Shown here: positions 45,064-53,392 of the stretch, one piece after another
Numbering within the stretch: the stretch's first letter is position 1
How the letters are laid out: each line of letters starts with the position of its first letter
Source of the DNA: Agarilytica sp045430305
Lineage (GTDB): Bacteria > Pseudomonadota > Gammaproteobacteria > Pseudomonadales > Cellvibrionaceae
DNA length: 64,000 nucleotides
Assembly (NCBI GenBank): GCA_045430305.1
Contig: JAILXW010000001.1
Location: 1,240,001 to 1,304,000, forward strand
Direction: 5' to 3'
Made by a program: the position numbers and the translations under genes
The notes under the pieces: model-generated
Databases searched by the model: none
What the model saw: only the letters and a program-made list of their open reading frames with translations
What the model was told of the DNA's origin: nothing

Positions 45064-45104
45064 AAGGTAACGCAAGTAACGCATTGCGTTATTTGTGTTA
45101 CCTT
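45064..45104. repeat. 41-nt near-perfect palindrome
   Basis: Twenty bases each side of T45084 pair: AAGGTAAC with GTTACCTT, and TAACGCA with TGCGTTA, joined by GCAAG against TTTGT. Eighteen pairs are Watson-Crick and two are G-T in the plus-strand RNA (A-C mismatches in the minus-strand RNA). A second inverted repeat (CTTGTT 45105-45110 with AACAAG 45118-45123) follows. It lies directly after purC in that gene's direction. Operator, RNA stability element or REP-like repeat are all possible. Confidence 0.75.
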
Positions 45105-45139
45105 CTTGTTACCCGTAAACAAGGGCTAGACGCAGCACC

Positions 45140-45853
45140 TCAGTCGAAATCGACACCTAAACGGGTTCCGACCTGCACGTAAAATTCAACTACGTTGCCC
45201 AAGTCTTGGCGAAAGCGGTCTTTATCAAGCTTTTCTCGTGTTTCGGCATCCCAGATACGACAACCATCAGGAGAAAACTCGTCACCGAGCACTAACTCGC
45301 CTTCGCACATACCGAATTCAAGCTTGTAATCGACCAACAACATGCCTGCATCCAAAAACATTTGTTTAAGCACATCGTTCACTTTGAAAGTAAGCACTTT
45401 CATTTGCTCAACTTGTTCTTCTGTAGCCCAATTGAAAGAACGAATATGGTAATCGTTAACTATCGGGTCACCCAAACTATCGTCTTTGAGGAAAAATTCA
45501 AACGTTGGAGGCGAAAGCTCGATGCCCTCTTCAATTCCGTAACGACGACAAATCGAACCCGCGGCAATATTGCGCACTACGCATTCTAGGGGCAACATAT
45601 CCAAGCGTTTTACGACTGAATCTTGGTCGTTTAACAGGCTATCAAAGTGGGTAGGAATACCGGCTTCATTGAGCTTTTGCATAACATAAGCATTGATCTT
45701 GTTGTTCACCATGCCTTTGTTATCAAGCTGCTCGCGCTTTTTTCCATCAAAAGCTGAAGTATCATTGCGAAAATGCATGATCAGCCGGTCAGGAACATCG
45801 GTTTCGTATACGGATTTAGCTTTACCGGAATAGAGTTCAGATTTCTTTTCCAT
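45140..45853 (-). CDS. purC: Phosphoribosylaminoimidazole-succinocarboxamide synthase
   Basis: Joins CAIR and aspartate with ATP in purine synthesis. The 237-aa protein shows YSGKAKSVYETD (about 8-19), DTSAFDGKKRE, LPLECVVRNIAAGSICRRYG (given as VVRNIAAGS) and LVDYKLEFG with the catalytic Asp-Lys region, ending near the DEFSPDGCRIWD motif. It follows an MBL hydrolase, bamC and dapA on the same strand, the Pseudomonas arrangement. The 3' end runs into the 41-nt palindrome. Confidence 0.97.
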   Translation of the reverse strand: MEKKSELYSGKAKSVYETDVPDRLIMHFRNDTSAFDGKKREQLDNKGMVNNKINAYVMQKLNEAGIPTHFDSLLNDQDSVVKRLDMLPLECVVRNIAAGSICRRYGIEEGIELSPPTFEFFLKDDSLGDPIVNDYHIRSFNWATEEQVEQMKVLTFKVNDVLKQMFLDAGMLLVDYKLEFGMCEGELVLGDEFSPDGCRIWDAETREKLDKDRFRQDLGNVVEFYVQVGTRLGVDFD

Positions 45854-45926
45854 TATTTACCCACTAAGAAGAAAAATTTAAAACGAAAGTTTGTGCTTAG
45901 CCTGTACCGGTCGGTCTAAGGTGTAC

Positions 45927-46694
45927 CTAGGCGGCCTTCAACTGAAGCCAGTCGAAGCCCCGGTCTTGGCAAGCAAAATGAATTGAGTTCGCAAGTGCTA
46001 TCACCTGGTCTAGCTCGTTTTTAACGCTTTCCAAACTGTTGTTCTTTTGGCTGATATGCCCAACTACAATTTCTTGCAGACGCTCGAGGTTGCATTTAGC
46101 CAAAAAATCCGCCGTCTGACAATTGTTTAAATGCCCCCAAGGGCTGGCTACACGTGATTTAAGCGAGGGCGGATACGGCCCCGCAGCCAACATCTCGATG
46201 TCGTGATTCGCTTCCACGAGTAAACCATCACAACCTTGAAAGCTTTCAATAATATGAGGCGTTAAAGAACCAAGGTCGGTTAAAACACCTAGCTGAACGC
46301 CTTCTTGATTACAAAAAACATATTGAGCGGGTTCTCGCGCATCGTGCGGCACCACAATTGGCTCAACAGATATGCTGCCGACCTCAAAACTCTGATAGTT
46401 TTTAATAATGTTGATCGAAGGTAATACGCCAAAGTCTTTACTGGCAAAGGTACCTTCAGTCATATACACCGGCACTTTGTGTTTACGGGCTAGCACCCCC
46501 ACACCTTTTATATGGTCACTGTGCTCATGTGTAACAACGATTGCATTGAGTTGTGAGGCCGACACATCTAGGCGCTGCATACGCAACTCGGTTTCTTTGG
46601 CGGTGAACCCGCAATCGACCAAAAGCAAGGTGTCACTGTCTTGAACCAGGGTAGCATTACCAGAACTGCCGCTGCCAAGCGATGCAAACCTCAA
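45927..46694 (-). CDS. MBL-fold metallohydrolase (YycJ/WalJ-like)
   Basis: A 255-aa metallo-beta-lactamase-fold protein. It shows FASLGSGSSGNATLV and the metal-binding VVTHEHSDHIKG (about 53-64), with GVLTDLG and VEANHDIEML later. The start is a TTG at 46694, preceded by GAGGTAGG about five bases upstream, and the product then begins MRFASLGSGS as in the family. YycJ-type proteins are 5'-exonuclease-like; the Pseudomonas homologue sits between bamC and purC as here. Activity is inferred. Confidence 0.88.
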   Translation of the reverse strand: MRFASLGSGSSGNATLVQDSDTLLLVDCGFTAKETELRMQRLDVSASQLNAIVVTHEHSDHIKGVGVLARKHKVPVYMTEGTFASKDFGVLPSINIIKNYQSFEVGSISVEPIVVPHDAREPAQYVFCNQEGVQLGVLTDLGSLTPHIIESFQGCDGLLVEANHDIEMLAAGPYPPSLKSRVASPWGHLNNCQTADFLAKCNLERLQEIVVGHISQKNNSLESVKNELDQVIALANSIHFACQDRGFDWLQLKAA

Positions 46695-46732
46695 AGGCGC
46701 CTACCTCTTGAATACAAGTGAAAGATGGAGAA

Positions 46733-47902
46733 CTAGATAAGGTTTTTACGAACGATACGTAAAACTTCTTTTGCTTCTTCTTTGGGTAAACGCTCACCGC
46801 GCACATTGCGGACAACCACGTGCATTGCCTCACCTTCGTTTGACATCAACACTAACAAGCCTTGCGACTTATTGAGTGGCTCACCGTACTTCGCGCCTTC
46901 AACATGGCCGAAAGTAGTTTTCACGTCTGGCTTGTCAGATAAGTGCTGCAGCACATCTACTAAAGAATGCTTGGGCTTTTCTGGAACTTTTTTCTGACTC
47001 CACGACCCGAAAAAGCCCGTTTTTTCAGGCCGAATAGCAACGTAAAAGATGCCGTAATTTGCAGCCTCTTCCCAAAAAACAAAATCTTCTCGTTCTAGCG
47101 CGTGAGCAAGCGTTGCTGCTGCGCGCTCAGGGTATAAGCGCAATCGCATCGTGGGTTCTGATCCGCTTGTCACAAAGTCGACCTTCGCATCACCGCCAAC
47201 ATTTTGCCCCAAAAGTGACGCAGCACTATTATTAATATTGCGAACCAACGCACCGGCCAATTCATTCAAAAGTGCTTCTGAACGAGAACCGTCGCTAATG
47301 TTACTTTTCCAAGCGGTTTGCCCACCAACGAGTTCGTCTTTTGCAAAGCTGACTTCTTTAATATGAATTTCTGTTGTTTCCGGGTGTATGCCTTTTTCTA
47401 TCGAGACGCGAAAACGATACTTTTTGCTTTCGTCGTCTTTAAATACCACGTCAGTAGTTTCGATTAGGCCTTTTACCGGGTCGCTCTGTAACGCTTGAAA
47501 ACCAGCTTGCGACAAAAAGTTTTGAGTTCGCGGCCAAACTTGACTGGTAGAGGCACTTAAAAAGATCCATTTTCTCTCGCCTAACCGTTGAATTTTAACA
47601 CCGACTTCGCCCTTTTCGGTATTAATGGCTTTGGGGCGCGGCACTTCATATTCACCCAATACCACCGAATCTCCAAACTCATCATTTGGCGCAATGGGAG
47701 CGACTTCGTAAAGCGATATCAACTCACGACCTTGCAAATCGGCAGGCACTTTTATGGGAGCAAGCTCACCAGATCTTAAATAATCTTTGCTTTTACCGCG
47801 AAAGACACCACGCTCACCATAGAGTGTGCTGCACGCTGAAAGTTGAAAAAGCGAAATTAAAAGAAATGCTTTTACGAAGGTAGAGCTAAAACGAATTATC
47901 AT
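46733..47902 (-). CDS. bamC: Outer membrane assembly lipoprotein BamC
   Basis: An accessory BAM-complex lipoprotein. A signal peptide ends at LSAC (lipobox with Cys near residue 24), followed by an unstructured stretch of about 60 residues that in E. coli contacts BamD, then two helix-grip domains (about 100-240 and 260-385). At 389 aa it is slightly longer than E. coli BamC (344). It lies 19 bases after dapA, the standard dapA-bamC pair. Confidence 0.92.
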   Translation of the reverse strand: MIIRFSSTFVKAFLLISLFQLSACSTLYGERGVFRGKSKDYLRSGELAPIKVPADLQGRELISLYEVAPIAPNDEFGDSVVLGEYEVPRPKAINTEKGEVGVKIQRLGERKWIFLSASTSQVWPRTQNFLSQAGFQALQSDPVKGLIETTDVVFKDDESKKYRFRVSIEKGIHPETTEIHIKEVSFAKDELVGGQTAWKSNISDGSRSEALLNELAGALVRNINNSAASLLGQNVGGDAKVDFVTSGSEPTMRLRLYPERAAATLAHALEREDFVFWEEAANYGIFYVAIRPEKTGFFGSWSQKKVPEKPKHSLVDVLQHLSDKPDVKTTFGHVEGAKYGEPLNKSQGLLVLMSNEGEAMHVVVRNVRGERLPKEEAKEVLRIVRKNLI

Positions 47903-47921
47903 TTTTTATTAGGCACCAGTT

Positions 47922-48797
47922 TTACAATACTCCAGTGCTCGTTAAGGCTTCTGTGAGTGCAGTGTGAAATTGATCGTCAAGTTCAGTGAGAGGCAAGCGA
48001 ATATAGCCTTCCATCAAACCCATTTTTGCCACCGCCCATTTTACTGGTATGGGGTTTGACTCTAGAAATAAATTGCGATGCAGCGCCATCATTTTTTCAT
48101 CTATATTGCGCGCTTCTTCGACCTTGCCAGCCGTTATCAGTTCACACATTTGCGCGGTCATTTTCGGTACCACATTCGCGGTCACAGAAATTTCACCATG
48201 GCCACCCAAACGCATAAATTCGAGCGCTGTAAGATCGTCACCAGAAAAGAGTAAAAAGTTTTCTGGCACGAGCGCTTTAATCTCTATTAAGCGATCCATA
48301 TCACCAGTAGCTTCTTTTATACCCACAATATTTTCAACATTCGCAAGACGCGCTACGGTTGAAGGCAACATATCGACCGCTGTACGCCCGGGCACGTTGT
48401 ATAAAATTTGTGGAATCTCTACTGCTTTGGCGATGGCCAAGTGGTGCTGATACAAACCTTCTTGTGTTGGCTTGTTGTAGTACGGCGCTACTAACAAGCA
48501 GGCATCAACGCCTGCGTCTTTTGCTCGCTGAGTCAAAAAGATCGCTTCTTGCGTCGAGTTTGCTCCAGTACCGGCAATCACTGGTATTCGGCCCGCAACA
48601 TGCCCCACCACAAAACGAATCACTTCGGTGTGTTCGTCCATATCTAAGGTCGCTGACTCACCCGTTGTGCCCACCGCTACAATACCGTGTGTGCCTTCTT
48701 CGATATGCCAGTCGAGCAGCTTCCGCAAAGCATCCCAGTCAACACTGAAGTCTGCTTTCATTGGGGTCACTAATGCAACCATGCTGCCTTTTAACAT
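47922..48797 (-). CDS. dapA: 4-hydroxy-tetrahydrodipicolinate synthase
   Basis: Condenses pyruvate and aspartate semialdehyde, entry to lysine and diaminopimelate. The 291-aa TIM barrel shows VGTTGESATLD (about 42-52), VAPYYNKPTQEG, YNVPGRTAVD with the catalytic Tyr, and GIKEATGD with the Schiff-base Lys near 161. GGAG lies six bases before the ATG. It heads the dapA-bamC-MBL-purC run. With dapC, dapD and dapE it supplies much of the succinylase branch. Confidence 0.97.
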   Translation of the reverse strand: MLKGSMVALVTPMKADFSVDWDALRKLLDWHIEEGTHGIVAVGTTGESATLDMDEHTEVIRFVVGHVAGRIPVIAGTGANSTQEAIFLTQRAKDAGVDACLLVAPYYNKPTQEGLYQHHLAIAKAVEIPQILYNVPGRTAVDMLPSTVARLANVENIVGIKEATGDMDRLIEIKALVPENFLLFSGDDLTALEFMRLGGHGEISVTANVVPKMTAQMCELITAGKVEEARNIDEKMMALHRNLFLESNPIPVKWAVAKMGLMEGYIRLPLTELDDQFHTALTEALTSTGVL

Positions 48798-48915
48798 AGT
48801 GGGCTCCGATCATATGGGCGGGTTGGGAAATTTAAGGGGGGCAATATTACTGATCAATGACACGCGCCTCAAGCGTCTCGTGCCTTCCAGGGAATATTTA
48901 GGGTCAGATCTCAGT

Positions 48916-49959
48916 TTAAGGTGCTGGATTAGGCGTTTTTGTATGAATTTCGTCGATTTTCTCTAGCACTTCTGTGCTCAGTTCAATATCAATACTTTCA
49001 ATATTGTCTTGTAATTGCTCAAGTGACGTCGCCCCTATGATGTTAGAGCATACAGTTTGACGCTGATTCACCCAGGCCAGGGCCATTTGCGCTGGGTCTA
49101 GCTCATGCTGGCGCGCAAGCGTTACATAGGCTTCCGTTGCTTGTTCTGCCAGTGGATTAAGGTAGCGCTGAAAGCGTGTAAACAAGGTTAGACGTGCTCC
49201 CTCAGGCGATTGGCCGCCGAGGTACTTACCACTGAGCGCACCAAAGGCCAGAGGCGAATAGGCCAATAAGCCTACTTTTTCGCGGATTGAGATTTCACTA
49301 CAGCCAACATCGAAGGTGCGGTTAAGCATGTTATACGGGTTTTGTATGGAGACAATGCGTGAAAAGCCCTTTTCCTTCGCTATACGCAAGTATTCCATCA
49401 TGCCCCAAGGGGTTTCATTCGAAATACCCACATAGCGCACCTTGCCCGCCTTAACGAGATCGTTCAAAGCATCTAGGCTTTCTTCGATGGCCACGCCATC
49501 GTCGTCACTATGGCGATATTCCAACTCTCCGAAAAAGTTAGCCGCACGTTCAGGCCAATGTACTTGGTACAAATCAACATAATCGGTTTTTAAACGCTTT
49601 AAGGAGCCATCGATCGCCTGGTTGATATTTTCACGATTCAGCCGGCACCCATTGCGAATATAAGACATTCCGCTGTTGCGCGACACGCGGCCAGCTACCT
49701 TTGTAGCCAGCACGATTTTGTCACGCATACCGCGTTCAGAAAGCCAGTTACCAACGTAGCTTTCTGTGCTGCCATACGTTTCTTGCTTAGGCGGCACCGG
49801 GTACATCTCGGCCACATCAAAAAAATTCACGCCCATGTCTACGGCCATATCCATTTGAGCAAAGGCCTCATCTTGCGTATTTTGCTCGCCCCAGGTCATG
49901 GTACCAAGGCAAATCGCGCTAATGTCTATGTCCGTATTGCCAAGCTTATTGAATTTCAT
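48916..49959 (-). CDS. Aldo/keto reductase (Tas-like)
   Basis: An NADPH-dependent oxidoreductase of the AKR superfamily, TIM-barrel fold, 347 aa. Features are CLGTMTWGEQNT (about 17-28), the Asp and Tyr of NFFDVAEMYP, the catalytic Lys in LATKVAG, His in YQVHWPER and the C-terminal cofactor-binding SNIIGATSLEQL. It resembles E. coli Tas. It ends about 120 bases from dapA and lies 36 bases after fabV on the same strand. Substrate is unknown. Confidence 0.92.
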   Translation of the reverse strand: MKFNKLGNTDIDISAICLGTMTWGEQNTQDEAFAQMDMAVDMGVNFFDVAEMYPVPPKQETYGSTESYVGNWLSERGMRDKIVLATKVAGRVSRNSGMSYIRNGCRLNRENINQAIDGSLKRLKTDYVDLYQVHWPERAANFFGELEYRHSDDDGVAIEESLDALNDLVKAGKVRYVGISNETPWGMMEYLRIAKEKGFSRIVSIQNPYNMLNRTFDVGCSEISIREKVGLLAYSPLAFGALSGKYLGGQSPEGARLTLFTRFQRYLNPLAEQATEAYVTLARQHELDPAQMALAWVNQRQTVCSNIIGATSLEQLQDNIESIDIELSTEVLEKIDEIHTKTPNPAP

Positions 49960-49995
49960 TGTGTGCTCCCATGTGTATGGAAAGGCAGGTTGTGA

Positions 49996-51180
49996 TTAGA
50001 AGTTGGTTTCAACCACGGGGCTGGTTTCTGCCTCGTAATCCACACCGCTTACCCCAAAGCCAAACAATTTCAAAAAATCATCGTGATGACCTTTAAAATC
50101 CGTTAACTCTAAGAGATTCTCTTCCGTTACTTCTGGCCAAATTGCCTCCACCTTCTCTTGAACGTCGCGCTGTAATTCTCGGTCATCCATACGGAAACGA
50201 TTTTGCTCATCTAACCGCGGGCTATCGGTATAAAGGCCTTCGGTAAACAAACGGTATGCTTGTTCGATACAACCTTCATGGCTGCCGGCTTCTTTCATTA
50301 CTTTGTACAGAATCGAGATATAAAGCGGCATGATGGGGATCGCAGAACTTGCTTGCGTCACTAACGCCTTTAATACCGCCACGTTGGACTGGCCTTTATG
50401 ACCAGACAACGATTGAGTGATGGCCGCCGAGGCACGATCCAAATCTTCTTTCGCCTTACCAATAGTCGCGTGACCGTATATAGGCCACGTGATTTTATCG
50501 CCCAAATAGGTAAAAGCTGTGGTTTTGCAATTTTCGGCCAGTAAATCAGCGTCTTTTAAAGCTTGAATCCACATTTCCCAATCTTCACCGCCCATGACTT
50601 TAACGGTGTTGTTAATCTCTTCTTCATTGGCGGGGTCAACAGTCAAGTCAGTGATTTTTAATGTATCTGTGTTCAGGCTTTTTTCAGTAAAGGATTCATT
50701 GATGGGCTTTAACACCGAGTTGTAAGTAACCCCTGTATTAGGGTCGGTACGGCGCGGTGACGCCAAGCTATAAACAACAAGATCGACTTTTCCGAGGTCG
50801 GCTTTAATCGTCTCAATGGTTTGTTGCTTTATCTCGTTAGAAAACGCGTCGCCATTTATGCTCTTGGCATACAAGCCAGCTTCTGCGGCAGCGGCTTCAA
50901 AGGCAGCTGAGTTGTAGTAACCCGCTGACGCGGTACGTTTTTCTGTTGGTGGTTTTTCAAAAAAAAGCCCTAACGTTTTAGCGCCACAACCAAAAGCTGC
51001 ACTGATTCGCGAGGCCATGCCATAGCCCGTTGACGCACCGATCACGAGTACGTTCTTAGGCCCGCCTTCGATGGGGCCTTGCTGCTTAATGAAGTCGATT
51101 TGCTCTTGTACATTTTGGGCGCAGCCTTGAGGGTGAGCGTTAGTACAGATAAAACCACGAACCTTTGGTTTAATGATCAT
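49996..51180 (-). CDS. fabV: Trans-2-enoyl-CoA/ACP reductase FabV
   Basis: NADH-dependent enoyl reductase that closes each fatty-acid elongation round and gives triclosan resistance when it replaces FabI. The 394-aa protein has the N-terminal GASTGYGMASRI (about 48-59), LVVYSLASPRRTDP and the catalytic Tyr-x8-Lys in WPIYGHATIGKAK, as in FabV. Length is typical. No other fatty acid gene is adjacent, and whether FabI is also present cannot be seen here. Confidence 0.96.
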   Translation of the reverse strand: MIIKPKVRGFICTNAHPQGCAQNVQEQIDFIKQQGPIEGGPKNVLVIGASTGYGMASRISAAFGCGAKTLGLFFEKPPTEKRTASAGYYNSAAFEAAAAEAGLYAKSINGDAFSNEIKQQTIETIKADLGKVDLVVYSLASPRRTDPNTGVTYNSVLKPINESFTEKSLNTDTLKITDLTVDPANEEEINNTVKVMGGEDWEMWIQALKDADLLAENCKTTAFTYLGDKITWPIYGHATIGKAKEDLDRASAAITQSLSGHKGQSNVAVLKALVTQASSAIPIMPLYISILYKVMKEAGSHEGCIEQAYRLFTEGLYTDSPRLDEQNRFRMDDRELQRDVQEKVEAIWPEVTEENLLELTDFKGHHDDFLKLFGFGVSGVDYEAETSPVVETNF

Positions 51181-51354
51181 AATAAATCTCGTTAGAAGCG
51201 TTTTTGTTGAACGATTTTTGGCCAGCCACTCAAGCGGCTTTTATATGGCGGGGGATTATAGCGCACATGCGCGATACAGGAAGCGGGTTCACATCAGTAA
51301 TCAAAACGAGTACCGTCATACGTTATACTTCCCGCTTTTGGTCTTGTAACCCCT

Positions 51355-51927
51355 ATGTTCAAACTCCGCTACACCACCACCAGCGCCTGGACGGAGAAAG
51401 TACTCTCCGATTTTGACGCCTTTCTACTCGATCACGCCGCCGCAGAGAAAAAAGCCTCCGGCATGGCCATATCGATGCTTTCTCACTACCCCGATCGTGA
51501 AGCCCTGGTCAAAGCCATGATTGACTTGAGCATTGAAGAAATGACACATTTTCGTGAGGTTGTGAAAATTATGACCGAACGTGGCTTGATTCTCGGTGCA
51601 GACAGCAAAGACCACTACGTATTAGATTTGCGCAAGCATATGCGAAAAGGCAGTGATGTCTATTTTCTTGATCGCTTAATTATTGGTGGCATCATCGAAG
51701 CGCGCGGCTGCGAACGCTTTGGTTTAATTGCAGAAGCGCTGCCAGAAGGTGACCTTAAAAAGTTTTACACGGCCATCACTGAATCTGAATCTCGCCATGA
51801 AAACCTGTTTATTGATCTCGCTGAATTGTACTTTGACAAACAAGTCGTCGACATCAGATTAGATGAGCTTTTAGATGAAGAAGCAAAAATATGTTGCGCC
51901 TTACCCATTACCGCGGCACTGCATTAG
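51355..51927 (+). CDS. miaE: tRNA-(ms2io6A37)-hydroxylase
   Basis: A diiron monooxygenase that hydroxylates the isopentenyl group of ms2i6A at tRNA position 37. The 190-aa ferritin-like four-helix bundle shows the metal-ligand pattern EEMTHF, ARGCERFG and ESRHENLF. It is divergent from fabV, with about 175 bases between them. No ribosome site is obvious, but the start MFKLRYTT matches the family. Confidence 0.93.
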   Translation: MFKLRYTTTSAWTEKVLSDFDAFLLDHAAAEKKASGMAISMLSHYPDREALVKAMIDLSIEEMTHFREVVKIMTERGLILGADSKDHYVLDLRKHMRKGSDVYFLDRLIIGGIIEARGCERFGLIAEALPEGDLKKFYTAITESESRHENLFIDLAELYFDKQVVDIRLDELLDEEAKICCALPITAALH

Positions 51928-51965
51928 CGGCCTTTAATGCTTGATAGAGCTAGCCTCATATTCCC

Positions 51966-53225
51966 ATGAAAAAAACAGTGCTAGAAAAGTACCTCAACCA
52001 ATACGCCGAGCCAGAATCTTCGCAAGTAGAGCACTTATTTAAAGAGAAAGAAAAAAAATATCAGGCTTGTCTTATTATTCCAGCTTTTGACGAAACGGTA
52101 GTTTTTTTCGAACGACTAAAACGCCTACCTAACACCAGATCCATTCTGGTAATTATTGTCATCAACCAACCTGAAGACAGCAAACCCACACAGCCAAACA
52201 TTTCACTATTCTCTTCCCTTCAAAACTCCTGCAAAGAAACAACCACTCAAAAAAATTTAACTCTTTGCAAATCGTCTAGCTTTGATTTTATTTTGGTAGA
52301 TCGATTTACCTCAAAAAATCAAATACCAAAAAAACAGGGCGTCGGATTAGCTAGAAAAATTGGCGCAGACATTTCTTGCTGTTGTTTTCAATTAGGCTTG
52401 CTGGAAACGCCCTGGACGTTCTCGACAGATGCCGACGCTATTTTACCTGATAATTATTTCTCTGTTTTATCGCGCAATTCAAAACCCAAAAAAAACATAG
52501 ACGCATTGGTATTTAATTTCCGCCATATAGAATCAAGCGATATATGTTCACGCGCAACCCAACTTTATGAACAAGCCATTAAATACTATCAAAAGGGTTT
52601 ACAGTGGGCAGGGTCGCCTTACGCTTTTTACACTTTAGGCAGCACCTTAGCTTTTAGTGTAACCACCTACTCGAAAGTAAGAGGCTTTCCTAAACGGGCT
52701 GGCGGCGAAGATTTTTATTTGTTAAATAAAATGGCCAAGGTCGGCAATATTGAATATTTTTCTGACATCACACTAAAAATTGAACCCAGAACTTCTGAAC
52801 GCGTTCCGTTCGGCACCGGGCCTGCGGTAAAAAACATTGTTACAACGTTAGAAAATAACAAAAAGTACTGTTATTATGACGCCGAAATCTTCGAACACTT
52901 GAAAGAATGGATTCATTGGGCCACCCAAATACTCCCAGAAGTATTACTTTCCGATAAAAACGATAACCACGATTGGCAAAAGCAGTACATAGAAGCGAAA
53001 AAACAATTAGCTTCTACAAATACCGCTTTTATCGATTCGATCCAATTTAACGATTTCTTATCACATTGCGTGATTCAGTGCTCAGATAAAGAAGCATTTA
53101 TATCCCAGTTTCATATCTGGTTTGATGCTTTCAGAACGTTAAAATACATTCATTTTTTACAGGAAAAGTATTTACCCAATACGCCCATAGAACAATGTTT
53201 AGATGTACAAAACCACTGGTCATAA
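51966..53225 (+). CDS. Family-2-like glycosyltransferase, orphan
   Basis: A cytoplasmic GT-A-fold glycosyltransferase of 419 aa. The N-terminus shows LIIPAFDET (about 36-44), a GVGLARKIGAD segment (about 126-136) and the metal-binding DADAI (about 155-159), then GGEDFYLLNKM (about 243-253) with the usual ED acceptor-site pair. The C-terminal third (about 290-419) is helical and not recognisable. No transmembrane helix is visible. The gene is AT-richer than its neighbours and has no polysaccharide genes around it, so donor and acceptor are unknown. Transfer is possible. Confidence 0.78.
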   Translation: MKKTVLEKYLNQYAEPESSQVEHLFKEKEKKYQACLIIPAFDETVVFFERLKRLPNTRSILVIIVINQPEDSKPTQPNISLFSSLQNSCKETTTQKNLTLCKSSSFDFILVDRFTSKNQIPKKQGVGLARKIGADISCCCFQLGLLETPWTFSTDADAILPDNYFSVLSRNSKPKKNIDALVFNFRHIESSDICSRATQLYEQAIKYYQKGLQWAGSPYAFYTLGSTLAFSVTTYSKVRGFPKRAGGEDFYLLNKMAKVGNIEYFSDITLKIEPRTSERVPFGTGPAVKNIVTTLENNKKYCYYDAEIFEHLKEWIHWATQILPEVLLSDKNDNHDWQKQYIEAKKQLASTNTAFIDSIQFNDFLSHCVIQCSDKEAFISQFHIWFDAFRTLKYIHFLQEKYLPNTPIEQCLDVQNHWS

Positions 53226-53392
53226 CTCTTCGCTATTTCTTTTTCTGTTTCTATTTCGAAAGTAAATTTCACCTGCGTTTTATTTGTAACCTAGCTCACA
53301 TAAAGCAATTATTTCATCGATGTTTGATACCGGCTTGTTTATACTTCATAGACAAAAATAAAAACAAAGCAATGCTTAGAGATTAATGGCAA

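Larger units (their letters stand above)
44651..45139. other. Structured intergenic region between the short PilZ gene and purC
   Basis: About 490 bases with no supported gene. It lies upstream of the PilZ gene and downstream of purC, both on the minus strand. It holds a nested dyad with two DnaA-box-like sequences (44782-44829), a third box match (45001-45009), a TTGACA with no matching -10 (44858-44863), a 41-nt palindrome (45064-45104) and a small inverted repeat (45105-45123). A 64-codon open frame on the minus strand is a shadow. Confidence 0.55.

Noticed and set aside
44890..45084. Minus-strand open frame between the PilZ gene and purC
   Set aside because: It begins in the 41-nt palindrome, has no ribosome site and no family resemblance.
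48798..48915. Possible regulatory element between dapA and the aldo-keto reductase gene
   Set aside because: No hairpin, promoter pair or repeat strong enough to call.
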